A DNA stretch of 64,000 bases from Trileptium ribeirensis (Eukaryota; Nematoda; Enoplea; Enoplida; Thoracostomopsidae): NCBI GenBank assembly GCA_030248225.1, contig JASANE010003602.1, positions 59,795 through 123,794 of the forward strand. Direction: 5' to 3'. The first letter of the stretch is position 1. Every line of letters begins with the position of its first letter. A model generated the notes under the pieces. That model had not been told where the DNA came from. It saw only the letters and a program-made list of their open reading frames with translations, and did not search any database. Both the position numbers and the translations under genes were made by a program. This document shows positions 28,484-42,400 of the stretch, one piece after another.

Positions 28484-31449
28484 TAAGCCCGAGGATAACC
28501 AAATCTTTTGTCTATTCTATTTTGCATCATTATTTTCGCGATGTTCCTCTAATTTATCTTAATTTCTGTAATTTGGCAAGGTCATTAAATGTTCCACGTC
28601 GCGTATTAAACGCGCGGGGGTATTAAGGAGGCTCAGTGGACTAAATATGATTTGGAGTGTGATTTTTTAAACGTAACACTGGCTACCCTCCCCTTCCCAC
28701 CATGCGTCACTAGAGCATTCATTCATTGGCACCTGAGGAGTCGTTAACGCAATTGTCTGTACTAAAACATGTAACATTTCATAGTTTAAAACAAATTTTA
28801 CATTTCCACACTTGTTTCAAACCAATTTTTATCTTTTAATAGTTAAACTACGTAGCTAGTGCAAAGTTTCTAAATTGTGGCATCCATTTACCTTTTTTTC
28901 GGGGTCCATCGCGCTACTTGTCGGATCTCGGGTCTGGTAGGCTACCAGGGGTCCCAGGGCTTAATTTCCGCAAATTTTGGGTTCACAAATCTTGTTTCAC
29001 AAAATCGCTTATTATATGGGTCCCTAGTTTTTTGTTTCCTAAAATTTAAAATTTTTTTAAAATATAAAATTTTAAAATGTATTTCTTTTCTAAAACTAAT
29101 TTGCAGAAACATCATTTGTTTTTCAGTTTAGCTAACTTATGCTTAAAGTTTTAGTTTTAATTTTAGTTAGTTTTGTTTTGGATTCTGATCAGACTGATTG
29201 TATGCACCGAACTGATAGTTTTGTATGTTACTTTTAATGTTTTTCTGATTTTGCGGAACGGCTACCTAGCTAGTGCCTTCTGGCACTGGGTCAATTTGGC
29301 TGCGGTAGACCTACACGTTTTCTTCTTGGAGTATTGCCAAATGTGTTATTAGTGTTAGAACGATTCCTGGTTTGAGTTCAATCGAATTTCGGCTACGTTT
29401 TATGGTTGAATTTATAATTGCGCAGACTTGCGTTTGGGAAGCCACATATAATGGTGTTGTGACTATTTGGAATCGAGACTTGTACTCAGAAAAGCTTATA
29501 CTTGGTTTTTCAAAATCTTTGGTATATTTGAGGAGAAGCTTGTACTCGGCTTTCCGGAATTGTTTTTCAGAGACTTATATGAAACTGAATGCTTGATTTT
29601 ACGTGATTCTGAGTGGTATATTCAAAGATCTTTTTAAACGTGGCACTTAATTAGGGACTTGCTTCACACCTAGGTAATTTTAAAGCAACACTATTTATAG
29701 TAGTAATAGTGTTTTTCCCAATTAAAAATTTAGCGCCTATAATGGCTCCTATCAAAAATTTCGTCGAAATACAAAATGTTATCTATTTTCGTGTAACGTG
29801 TTAGTGCATAGTAAGGTGCATGTCGGACCTAAACAGTGACTTTCAAATTTTTTTCACAAATCCTACTTTTATATAATTTGTAAATGGTACATGCATCTCT
29901 ACGTGCAGTGGCTATTTAATGTTATTACCATTTGTCAACTTTTGGGCAGGTCCAACCTTGTATTTTCTCTCACCAAGACATTATATTACACTGATTTCAA
30001 TTTCAACCTTAAAACTAACATGAATTAATTTTCCTTCCCTGGGGAGATATTCACTCTTCCAGAGGGATGATTTTTATAATCTCTCTTGCCAGGATATTTT
30101 CCACTATTTTGGGCATAGGAATCCATAACTTCCTTTTTTTGGGCTATAGAATGCCTATATTTCAAAATATTATTAATCTGAAACTAAAAACTGATAATAT
30201 TCAATATTTTCAACCAAATACCAAAATTGCTTCTATTTTCAAAACTTTCCCAAAACAGGGTGGTGGTTATGTTTCCCGAGTGGAATGGCACGCGGCCGCA
30301 CCTTGGGTAACCACCGCAACTACCCCATTTTATTCCTACTGCGGGGACAATTATTTCCTGAATATGGGTTGAAATTTATAAATTCCTTTACTTTTGGGTC
30401 AAATAACACATTTCTCTCTGATTTATTATTAACTTATCCCGGTGGGGTGTATCATATTTCGTCCACGGTAAGGTAACACCCGCCCTCACTCGGGTGAACT
30501 CCTTACTTATCCCTATTTGGTGATACATTACTTCTATACCCTGACACAATACTCCATTTTGTCCAAAAATCAACTTTTTCACCTTATTGGTAGAATTATA
30601 AATCTATCAGGACTTTATCACTTAGGAACAGATTTTATCCTAGGGTGGGACCACATTTTAGCTTTTCCTTGGGCTAAGAACCCTCTAATCGTCCCACAAT
30701 CCTATTTTTCTTAACCTTTGGTGTCCCTTAACTTTCATCATTTTTCTTTCAAAATTAAATACGTTAATATTTGATTTTCTAATTTTATACGATAATAAGG
30801 GTTTCACAAACTAACCCAGGGGGTTCCCACCATTTATTCCTACCCTGAAACCTATCTAACTCCTACGGGATGCCCAATAATACACATTTTCTAGTTTTAA
30901 AAGTTTTCACAATTTTTCTAAAATTTTATAAATATTATTATTAAGTAATTATTATTTACTAAATAAATTGTTTTAGCTACTAATTCACTGTCGTGTAAAC
31001 TTTTGGCTTGACGAGTTGTGTTACAAGATGGCGCATAGAGTAGTGCGTATTACTATTGTCAGCCGTATTTTTGATTTGCTTTCTGTTATATTCCATGTCG
31101 TTCTTCATATTATTATTGTTGTTTATTAGTATTGTTATGAATTTCGCGATATTTGATAGTTTTTTCCTTTTCTTCTGGACGAATTCTGTTTGTTGTTAGT
31201 GCTGACTAGTAATTGCTAGGGGCTAGCTTTGATAGTTTGGTGCGAGCTTTACAAGTTCAATAATGGATTTCTGTGATTCTTTGACGAGTTGTCCATCCTT
31301 CAGAGCAACCGTAAGCAGGCTAACATATACGCATCCGTACACCGGTAATACCTCCCCCTAGGTAAATTTAGGTAACTAAAATTAGCTTCCCATGTGCATA
31401 AATGCGTATTCCTCATATCAATGGCTATGCATAGATATTTATAAATCGA

Positions 31450-31860
31450 CAGCGTGACGGAACAGGAGGTTGTTCCGGCCTTTTTGGACCCTGCCAAGGT
31501 GGCGGGTGCGCTAGGCATAGTAAGTCCTAGCCGGGGTTATGGCAGACCAGAAAGAGGGCAGCCATCCCTGAACGGGAACCTCTGGGTGGGATTGGTCTTT
31601 CTCCTTTTCCGGCACCGTTCTACCACCCGTTGGTCTCCAGGCTGCCACAACATGGGCTGCTCTATCGTCGAAGGTTATGACATTGGTAGCATGCTCTAGG
31701 GTGGGGCCTAGTCACCGGAACTAGGTCTTCGCACAAGCCTCGCCTAGGGGTTGCCCAATGCATAAGCCGGGGAAATTTTACGCTTAGGGGGCTTGGCGGT
31801 TATGGGCCAACACCCACGTTCTATTCAGGGGCATCCTATGTCACTCGTCCCACTAACACT
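31450..31860. other. GC-rich island in AT-rich DNA
   Basis: About 400 bases of clearly higher GC than the flanks. There is no convincing open frame or RNA fold. It may be a SINE-like or foreign fragment. Confidence 0.3.
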
Positions 31861-32189
31861 AATCCATAAAATTCTTAGTTATTTTCAGATTCCCCAGCAC
31901 CTACAGCTTGCTCAGGTAAAGTTACGACTTGGGTATGTGTATCCCATAATACACGGTGAGCACGAACCCATACCCGTATTAAAATATCCAAAAAATCGAT
32001 ATAAAAATTGTTATCAGGATGTGTATGTTCTATTTTGCTGGACAAAGGAAACTACCTTTATGCCTTATTAGTGTTACACTTTGTTATCTACTTACCCTAG
32101 GTGTATAATGCCAGGGCTGTTACGTTTTTCTCTTTCATATAACACTTCGGGTACTAATACTGTTATATTGTTTATTTCTAGTTCACAAA

Positions 32190-33290
32190 TTTCAAGCTAA
32201 CGACGGTATTAAAATTTTTCTACGAACTGGTGTTGTTGTTAACAGAAATCTGAGCCGATTTTCAACCCCACATAATAGCACAGCTAGCTTAAAACCTTCA
32301 CGATTATAGTAATGGTTAAGACCTTTGCAGTTTCTAGGCTCTGAAATAGTTTCACCAGCCATAGCATATTGGCGTCGAGGATTATCCCGTACTACATGGA
32401 GACAGGCAAATTTTTTGACGTTAAAATCAATGAGCCAGGTAGTTGCATACTGAGACAAGCTCAAAAGATCCTCTTTCAAATCGTCTGAATCAAGTTCGCC
32501 AAATCGATCATGGATACATCTAATTAGCTTTGTATCATCTGTGAACTTTAAGATTTTGCTCGAAACGTGAAAATCTATATCGTTGATATCATAAAGGAAC
32601 AATATGGGTCCGATCACGGAATCCTGGAGGACACCAGAGCGAACTTCACAAGAAGGCGAGTGGAAACCATTTACGCTGACAACTTGGCTCCTGTTGGACA
32701 GGAAAGCAACGATCCAATTAAGAACAGCACCATCTCTACCATAGCTGCGCAGTTTAATAATAAAACTCTGGTGGACTACATGGTCAAACGCTTTGCGAAG
32801 GTCCAGATATATGATATCGGCTGTGTCACACCCTCATCTAATATTCTAGAGAGCAGTGAAGTTATTCAACAAGTTGTAATTCGCATGACCGACCGCTTAT
32901 AAAGCCAAATTGAAACTCATTCCAAAGTTTGTTATGGTTGGCATGAAAAATGAGGTGCTTGGCAGCGAGCCGCTTCATTACTTTGCAAACATTTGACATT
33001 AAACTGATAGGGCGTAAATTGGAACGTTTAGAGCGATTTCCGCCTTTATGAATTCGGCAGACAATAGCTGATTTCCAAATGGACGGTACTGCAGCAAAGT
33101 CCAAACATTGTTGAAAAAAGTTAGCGTGCGGATTGGCTAATGAAGCACTGCACTCGACTAAGAAACGTGCAGGAATATCGTCAGGACCTGTTGCAGCCGC
33201 AGGGTTGAGATTAGCAAGAGTGCTACGAACATCCTCGGCGGAAAATACTATTGTTGTTAAGGGAGTTTCAACATGATAAATGTTAATGCG
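32190..33290 (-). pseudogene. CR1/Jockey-like LINE reverse transcriptase fragment
   Basis: On the - strand the sequence gives successive RT blocks in changing frames: PAAATGPDDIPARFLVE and IWKSAIVCRIHKGGNRSK, then RPISLMSNVCKVMKRL, the motif A-like IYLDLRKAFDHVVHQ, the motif B-like SVIGPILFL, and motif C as FTDD in place of FADD. The C-terminal stretch NPRRQYAMAGETI is also typical. Frame changes and the altered active-site motif show it is dead. The endonuclease part is missing. Confidence 0.85.
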
Positions 33291-33341
33291 TGATACATGA
33301 TAACTTTTTAATGGTGCTGAATATATACGACCGTTTTATAG

Positions 33342-33465
33342 CTATCAAAGAATACAAACCAACTGATGCTACGACAAACCCTAGCTTGATATTACAAGCA
33401 AGTTCACTTCCGCAGTACGCCCACTTTTTGGATGATGCCGTTCGATTTGCTGTTTCGAAATGTGG
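33342..33465 (+). CDS. TALDO1: Transaldolase exon (DATTNPSL region)
   Basis: Acceptor TTTTATAG before 33342, donor GTAAGC after 33465. Encodes [18 protein letters not shown] and onwards to AVSKCG. It starts with two bases of a split codon and ends with two. Confidence 0.93.
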
Positions 33466-36400
33466 GTAAGCTATACAAGGATCACGCCAACTTGAGTAAA
33501 TAATTTATATATAAAAATAATAAGTTTTTGTGCTATAGCTTTTGGTTGGTCTCTTAAGACTGCGCTGCTTCCCAGTTTTCTGCTCGAAATACGAAGTTTG
33601 GATACAATCCACTTACGTTGCTCATTATTGAATGCTCATTAAAATTATTTTGTATGTCAGTGTCACTCACGACTATACTTGCTCGTGGTCCTATGTCCCC
33701 AGGGGTTAGCCAATACTCGAGGCTGGGGGTGGGCCTTGATCCTCCAGGGGGTTGGGGAGGTTGCTAGCTCCTGGAGGCTGAAATTTTATAATATTTCCTG
33801 TTTGGCAATTGTCACCACATTTTTGCTAAAATTTTCCGAGCACTTTCAGCACGCGAGGGCCAGTGCAATCCTCAGGTGGGATTGTTAGGCTACCTGCCAG
33901 CGAGGGATCGGCGATTCGTTCGAGGTGTGTCCGCCGCATCAGTGGGGGGTAATTCCTTCAGAAAATTTCAAGAAAACAAGAACAAGCTTTTATGAGTTCC
34001 TCGCAAATCGAACCATAACGTGTAAGTGTTTTGTGGGACCACTCCTTGGGCCGTTGTGGGCTTTAATGTGCTTAGGCAACCCTTTGCTAGCAATATAGAT
34101 TTTTCAAATTCGGCGAATTACTGCGTAAGTATACTTTTACGATGAGTGCTTATTAGTTTATCAAACACGTTGAATACGAGCGGTTTTGTTATCTAGAGTC
34201 CAACATGACTATATTATACCTTTAGTGAGGTTTCAATGGTTTCGCGGTCGGCGAGCCCGATTTCTAAAATAGCTGCTTTTATTTGTTTGGATTTATATTG
34301 CGCACAGGACATCGACAATGATGTATATATACATTTTTGGTACAGTGATTACGACGGTTTGAATATCTATAGTCCAGCACCAACGTTTCGTACCTTATCA
34401 CTAGTAACTAGCAAGAAGGATGAAAAGAAGCGACCGTAGGTCCATCAAGTGGTAATTCTGTGTAATCACTTGTAACAGGTTTTGTGTTTTTATTCTAACC
34501 TGGACCGCGGATTCGTCGAGCAACTTTGTGTACAGATATGATGTCAGATTGCACCATCTGTGTCTCGTTCTTAGCCTGCAAGAAACCAATGACATTGGCC
34601 TAAAAGAAATCTGACGAGGCAGACGATGTACGTGTCAAAATTTCGGTATTGCAAAGGTGTAGAAACGCACGTTGACCCGAGCACGGTGAGAATGAGGTCG
34701 GCGTGGGCTCGCCGGATCTCAAAGGTTTGCAGCTACAAGAATCGGAGGCAGTCGTGGCATTCCAAGTGTGAGATTTTCGGACAAATCTTGTAGCGCGACG
34801 CTATACCCTTTCCAAGAGTGTGATATCCTTTTGGACATACGGTGACCATGCTTGGCTGCCGTATTCGAACCTAGGCCACGTGCCTTATGGGATTTTGCGT
34901 CCAAATCCGCCTTTGTCCAAACATATTTATACAGTTTATATCTTTTTCAATTTTAATATGCTGCGGAATTTTATAATTTTACAACAGCCTCTATTTTAAA
35001 CGACTGCTACATATAAAGTTCGCACACGTGAAACACATTATACATATATAGTAAGCCTTGAAACCCTACAGTGTATTGTTATAAGTAATAATACACTATT
35101 CACTGATCGTACATTCCCATTAACAATATTTTTACAGCCTATATATGCTTGGAGACAATTAGCAGTTATATACAGAACTCATACAGAAACACATAACTCA
35201 CACAGAAACACATAATAAAATGTACACATAGTAAACAAATTATATGACATAAACTGCTCCTCCTTTCCACCTATATTTTTTCCACCTTTGAAATAAATAT
35301 AAGGTGACACGGTCAGCTGTGTAAAGATAACTAATGAACGTGGGTTCACTACGTCACACATTTACTGCACTGAACCTGTAACCCTGAATCCATTGAAAAC
35401 CCTAAAGCCATCAAAAACTGAATTCGCACGAAGTATTCGTGGCAGTCTCTAGATGACCGAACCTTCGTATTCAAAGTGTCCAAAATCAACATATATAGAC
35501 CATTTTTGATGCCCTGCAACTGCAAGCAATACGTAAATAACCAAACAAATGAAAACTCACTACATTTTGGAAATCCGGTTCGGCGGTTATGAAACCCCAT
35601 GAAAAGGAATATTTTAGAGAAGCTGCACTCTAAGTAGTGAAACCATCATATTTAGCGTTCTTGATAACCTAAAACACACTCATTGTAAGATAAAAACACA
35701 CAGCAACATGCAGAAATTTGAAAAATGCTATATCTCACAAACAATTGCGGGTCAATTTCGGACCCACATCGACTCAGTGAGTGGTCGCAACGTTATAGAT
35801 CTCGATGAGCTGATATTGTAAGGTGATGATGGTCTCAGTTTTTCCAGCAGAAGCTTGTGTCGCGAGATATCGGCTGACAAAGACCGGTGCCCGTATAACC
35901 CTTAAAACTTGTTCTTTCCGCCATTTTGACTCCGGAAATGGAGCCGGAAAGTTTTTTCGTTCAATTCATCACTTTTGCTATCAAATAAAAAAATTATCGA
36001 AATCCATCCATCCGAAGATGAGTTATGAGTGACAGAAACAGACTACAAAAAATTATTACGATTTCCCCTAGCGCCACCAGTGGAAACTCCTGTCGCTTCG
36101 TTCGTTTCAATAACCGGGAATTTATGTTTTTCAATACGCCAGGGTAAGCCATCTATTAAAAACCGAGAATTTGATATTAAAATAGCGGGAAACTGTTTTC
36201 AAAAATGCGCGAGGAGCCTCATAGAGGATTTTCAGCGAAAATTAGAGAAATGAGCTCATCACCAGCTATAACTTTGCTGTATATAACTTTTATCAGACGA
36301 TTCCCTGTGCCGCTGTGGGTCCAAATAGGTATGTTGATAGATTTTTACATATTTTTTGCTTTGTCACATGTTATTGCGAGATACGAACATCACGTCCTGG

Positions 36401-39400
36401 GCTCTCCATTCGCTGAAAATTTTACCAGGGGGCATGAATCAGGTGGGCCCCTGGTTCCGAACCAGGGGGCTCTCGATTTTGCCAAAAGCAAAACGGTTAA
36501 AACTCGTGTCAGAAACACTGTCAAAACGCTTTTGATGGGGAGAAAAAGCAATTTTGAAGCAAATTTTGACAAAATCTCCGAAATTCTTGGTTTCAGGACG
36601 GAATTTTAGTACCAATTTTATGTACTTTGGGTCGATTTAAAACAAAAAAATTTCGAAGAGGCGGTGAACCGAGGGAGCCCAAAATTTTGCTAGGGCGCAT
36701 GAACCAGGGGCAACCGAAAAATGGCAAGACCCCCAATTTGGAGAGCTGCGACGACATTTTTATATAGGTTTTCGAGCACGCTTAATACAATTGTTTTGAA
36801 GTAGCAGATTTATGGTTGCTGCATGATGCTGTTCTAGCAGGATATGATAGATGTTTTAGGGCTGACCGACCTGTTCAAACAGAAGATTTTTTGCTTATGT
36901 GGCATGTTATTGCGGGATGAGAGCGTCAAAATATTTATACATAGAATTCAAGCACCCTGAATTCCATGGTATTGCCGAAGGAGCGCTGTTGTTGGTGTAT
37001 CGTATCCTTCCAGGGAGATATGTGGTGTTTTAGGGTCTGCCGAACCATTCTCACAGAACACCTTTTTTGCTTTGTTGCATATTATTTGCGATGGTTGTGG
37101 TGGGACCGTCAAACCATCCTATATATGTTTTTAGCACGCGAAATACGATGGTGTCTTAGTTGTAGACCTGTTGTTGCTGCATGTCATTACAGGATTGTGG
37201 GTGGTCTTTAGGGTCGGATCATTTTCAACCAATACATTTTAAATAGCACATAACATCAGTAAAACTAATATGTTTAGCGATCATGCTGGCTTCGTTTCCA
37301 ATCGCTTGCGACTTACCAGTTGCTAAGATGGTGTATAACATTTGCTGCATATTTTGTTAATAATTTGTTTAACTATGCGTACTCTTGAGAAGGAAACAGA
37401 ATAAATTATTTGTAAATGTCGATAAGACGTAATATTGTTTGTATCTAATTTATTAAAAAAATTTTCAAATTGATGTGATGCAAAACTTTATTGAGTTCTT
37501 AAACTCGAAATGATGATGTTTGTGTGTTACCTTTTGGTGGACGAGATAGGCTTCTAAGTCTTATACCCAAAACGGTAAAAATAAATCAGGATCATTTTGC
37601 ATGGAGTTTGATTTCATTCACACAATTTGGTAACTATATACCCATGGTGTCTATGGTCTCCATATTGTTTTATTTGTCTTAAAATTGCACATTTATCCTT
37701 GACATAGCATTACGCCTACCTGGGAGGGTGTGTTTGGGTGTTATATTATACCAGATTGAATAAGATGATATATCACTAATTGAGGATATTTAAGCGATCG
37801 ACCCTGTTACACTATTTGTATTGCCACACCAGATATTTTTGACGACTTGATAGAATGAGAAATAGCGTAACATGATCGCCAATTTTCGCTTCAGTAGCAT
37901 TTAAAATTTTTCAATCTTGAATGCGGAACTTTTTCTTGCTGAAAAGAGCATACTTAGCTCCACAGTATACGTATAATACTATATATACTAACAATGACAC
38001 CATTTTCACGAATTCGTGGAACACTGTACTAGGCTGGAAACCATACATAGTATATTTTTGTCGGCCACGTCGTGACATTAGTACATCAAGCAAAGCACAA
38101 TTTGCCAATTCAACGCCATTGCCAAGATAGAAGTTTCTGGTATAGCAATTTATATTTTAATTATGAACCGCAGAGAATATTTCAACAGCAAACCTGTTTA
38201 ATATGCTTCCCTACACATTATTCTTCTTCCCAAAAACAGTTTCACAAGATTGTTTTCATGCTCACAAAGGGTATCTTTTCCTATTCTTTGTTGTAAAATA
38301 GTATAGATATTTCTATAGTTTTCGTAATAATAGACTGATCGCTTTAGCTTGTGAAAATAACATATCTCACGTGCTTGTAGTTCTAATTATATATCAAAAT
38401 GTCACTTTTTAACTATTTGTTTAATGTATGTAGCTGGCAAATTTTTGAAAAAGGGGCATATGTTTAATGCTTATAATTGGCTCTTCGGCAAACCAAAATG
38501 GTGATTAAAGTTTTTATTGCAGCATATTGAATTTCTCAGCATATTAGTTTACGTATGTTGTTGCCGAAACGGCGTTGTGCTGTGTCTAAAAATTATGTAC
38601 ATTTTTGCTTTGGTACTTCGTAGATCTTGTGAAGAGCAAACGACAATCGCAATGGATCACTTATTCGTTCTTTTTGGTTGCGAAATCCTGAAAGTTGTTC
38701 CTGGACGTGTGTCTACAGAAGTTGATGCGAGGTTATTCCGGATCATTTACTAATTTTCAATCATATTCTGATAGAACAGAGTTATTCATCAGATTTATAA
38801 CCATTTCTATAAAGAAATTTTAATTTTATAAGCGCGAAATATTTAATCTAGTGCCGATCAGAAAAAGATTTCGACACTTTAAGCTTAATCTTGGGATGTA
38901 ACGGTAAAATAGTGAATTTGTTGTGTAGTGATTACGTTTTAGCTTGAACTATCCCAATGGAGAAACACTTGGTCAACGAGATGTATCATTGTAAAATATT
39001 TATGCATCGAATCGAATTTTGGGGCATTAAGATACTGAGAAAATTAATGTATATGTAACATCGACGTGACGCTGCTGCATTATGCACTTCCAAAACGTAA
39101 TGCCTATACGACCCCAGCTTTCGTAACCTCGAGGGCGGACCTAGTGGGTTTAAATTTTTCCTTTTTCGGGTCGGTCTCAAGAGACTACGGAACTTAGCAA
39201 GCCGCAGGAGCGCTTCATAGAATGTGTTCTGATTCTGCCGGACGGGTTGCGCACGTAGCCAAAGCGGTACTACCTTTGAGGTCCCTAGGGAGGTTGGCTC
39301 TAGGGCCAAAGAGTCCATACCACTATTCCCTATCATCGTTCCACCTCGAAGTGTGTTAAACATTTGGACTGATTGATTTTTTACATTCCTGAACGATTAA

Positions 39401-42400
39401 TTTATTTAGCCAGTGGCCGCCACTAGGGTCCGACATATCCCTAGACGTTTAACGTCGGATCGCGTGCTTTCTTGTTTGGACGATCAGCGAAAGTTATATT
39501 TTCGGGTACAAATCTCTTTTCTTAGGTCACACAAGTCATACTCACTTAATAACACAAATAGGTATCGGCGAGTCCCATTAAGGATTGCTTCTTCTGTATG
39601 TCAAATCTCAACGTGGGTCGTCGATAGGGGTGACGGATTTCAAACCCCTTCAATACGTATCGCTACTATGGTCAGTAAAACACATGGACACAGTTGGGCT
39701 TTCATTGAGTATTTATTGATTAGCCAAAATCATATACAGACATGAGTGTATCGTACTGGATGATACAATCGATGCAACAATACGGTACGCAATCAGAGAA
39801 TCAGAGGGATAACATTTGGCTTGTCGTAGTCATCGCCGACAACGGATTTCCGTCACGGCCAATCTTTTCTACTAAAATTGAGGCTAATTTCGCGATCCTA
39901 CCACGCGGGGTAGGGCTTTTCTTATGTATATCATGGTGTTCGGGTACTCGTACTGTCCTACTTATTCGCTGGTCGGGTGTGGCAAGAGCTCGCCATACCC
40001 GAACGTTTCTACCTATAAAACACTAATTTTCTATGCGCAAGGTCGCTAATTCCGTTCTAAAAGTAAACCTAATCAGGAATGAGTTACTCACATACACCTC
40101 AACAATTATAAATATCAAAGGTACAACAAAATACAACGATGATCATGGAAATAGTATGGAAAATACAATGGAATTACATACAGATATGTGCCTTCATATC
40201 CACAGTCAACGAAACGAAATCGGTATAAATATGGTATGATAGTTATATATACGGTTACAGCAATACACATACGATTTAGGATACAAATCGGCTATACATA
40301 ATCAGCATAATACAATGGAATTACATACAGATATGTGCCTTCATCTCCACAGTCAACGAAACGAAATCGGTATAAATATGGTATGATAGTTATATATACG
40401 GTTACAGCAATACACATACGATTTAGGGTACAAATCGGTTATACATAATCAGCATAATCAAATTACCAATTCATGCATATATGTGTAAGCATAACGGTAC
40501 AATTGGGTACATAACAATCATTACATTCATGTTACGGCGATACATAACGATTACGTATATCAATGGGTGCCTTTATGGCAAAAGGAACGATATGGTACGA
40601 CAAAAGTAACAATAATAATAATGTACTAGTCACATGTGCCATCGGATGCCTTTATGGCAATGCAAACGGTATATAATATGACAAATAACAGCAATGATAA
40701 TACAACAATAATTGTCCATTCCTGAAATAGTAATGATACCCGATCTGATCACTAAATTGTCGGCGGTGCAGGCCAAAATACTGGAAATACATATAGTTGC
40801 ATAGCATCGATCGGGCGTATCGATTCTTGATTTACGACGTACATAGTGATAATCAAAGCTGTTCCAATTACATATATATATATATATGGGAGCGAATAAA
40901 TGGCGTTCCTGCGGCCATAGTCGTTGGGGATCCAATTTCGGGAAGCTCACCAGTAACTCAGATTCGTAAATGTTGTCCATTAGCCTATGGCCAAGATTAA
41001 TCTATCTCGTAACGATCCAGCATGGATCTGTTACATATAGCTTAGATATGGGCGACCGCTGGAGGTTAGTTTTGTCACAGGGCATGCATGGTTTTCTTGT
41101 AATTCTTTGCAGCTAATAAGCTCAATAACTAAGTCTGACGGAATTTGCTTATAAAAATTCAATATATAGCGCACGCTGTGTATTTGTCATAGCACCACCC
41201 ATACAATGTATAGCATCGCTCGACTTCTATGTCAGTGAAAGTTTTAAAAAATCAACGTGGCCTTTCCCACATTAAACTTTGAATGGCGGATTTAATTTGA
41301 ACTATGTTGTACGATTAAAATAGACATAAATTTTAGGATACAACTTAATAGACGATACCATTTATCTGGGCTGTCTACAGCCCTCCGAAAAGTGGGGGTG
41401 GGAACTTCGGGGGCCCCCCATGTTCATTCTTGGGGGACATTTCAAAGTGGGGGGGGGATAAATTTTGCTTAAAAATACAAAATATTTCCGTATTTTCATG
41501 CATTTTTACTACTGTGGACGTATTTTCAAGCTAAAAACAATATTTTAGCATTATAGATAGTGGTAATTAATGCTTAAAAAACAATTTGCAAACAAAGAAC
41601 ATAAATTTTCAGACAAAAATTTAAAAAATTTTTGGAATTAATTGAACATAGGGGGTTTCGGCCGAGTGGGGGGGACGGACATGGGGGAAAATCTCACGAA
41701 CATGGGGGATTTGGAAAGTGGGGGTCCCCCCACTGTGGACAGGCCAGTTTATTTCAACGCAATGCACTACGAATAATTTTTAGTTTAAAATGGCCAAAAA
41801 TGGTTTAACTATACTTTGGCAATACTGGTGTCTGTGGTTCGCAGCCCATATCTTCCGACGTAGGCTTCGGATCAAGAACTACAACTGCGGCGAACAATGC
41901 CTTTTGTGAGAACCACTCTTTGGACGTTGTGGGCCCGCAAATGGTTCATCCATCCTTTGCCGGATTGATTTTTAATTTAGAAATGTTACTGCGCGTTTTA
42001 TTTTTCAACGAGTGTTTTCGGTTATCGAACACACTGAATATGATAATGTTATCTAGGGTTCAAGATTAATTGCCCATCGGGGTTTTTTACTTCTACCGGG
42101 TAAAAACAGCATAGTTGAAACAAAACAGTAACAATGTTTTTATCTAAGATACCATTCTGAAGCTAAAAATTTTATTAAATTAAGCAAGAATAGTTCAAAA
42201 TATGCTTTTAGCGACAATTTGTTATAGAGACATGTTTGCTGCGTCACTGAGGAGATTTATAAACTATGAAATCGTTTTCGATATAAGCGCTAAATGTTGG
42301 TAATTTGCAGAATTCGAAGTCATCCATTTCATGCCAGCTGGCAAAATACAACGCCTCAGCGCCCTGGTACACGTACCCCTTAAAATTTTTAGCAACATAA

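Larger units (their letters stand above)
27433..32189. other. AT-rich DNA without recognisable genes
   Basis: No coding exon was found, including the missing first transaldolase exon. Features seen are a short imperfect repeat (AGCATGTACCGC.. near 27450-27520), an 18-base perfect palindrome at 28466-28483 and a GC-rich island at 31450-31860. Confidence 0.5.
33466..38623 (+). other. Transaldolase intron (5.2 kb)
   Basis: Holds a LINE 3' fragment (34410-34910), a palindromic T-arm-like site (about 36446-36471) and a decayed tandem repeat (36759-37240). No other gene is seen. Confidence 0.8.

Noticed and set aside
30067..30372. 101-codon open frame in AT-rich DNA
   Set aside because: Phe/Ile/Asn-rich as expected from AT-rich sequence, with no domain or splice context.
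40162..40458. CRISPR-like array
   Set aside because: Two long adjacent identical units without spacers in a eukaryotic intron: a plain tandem duplication.
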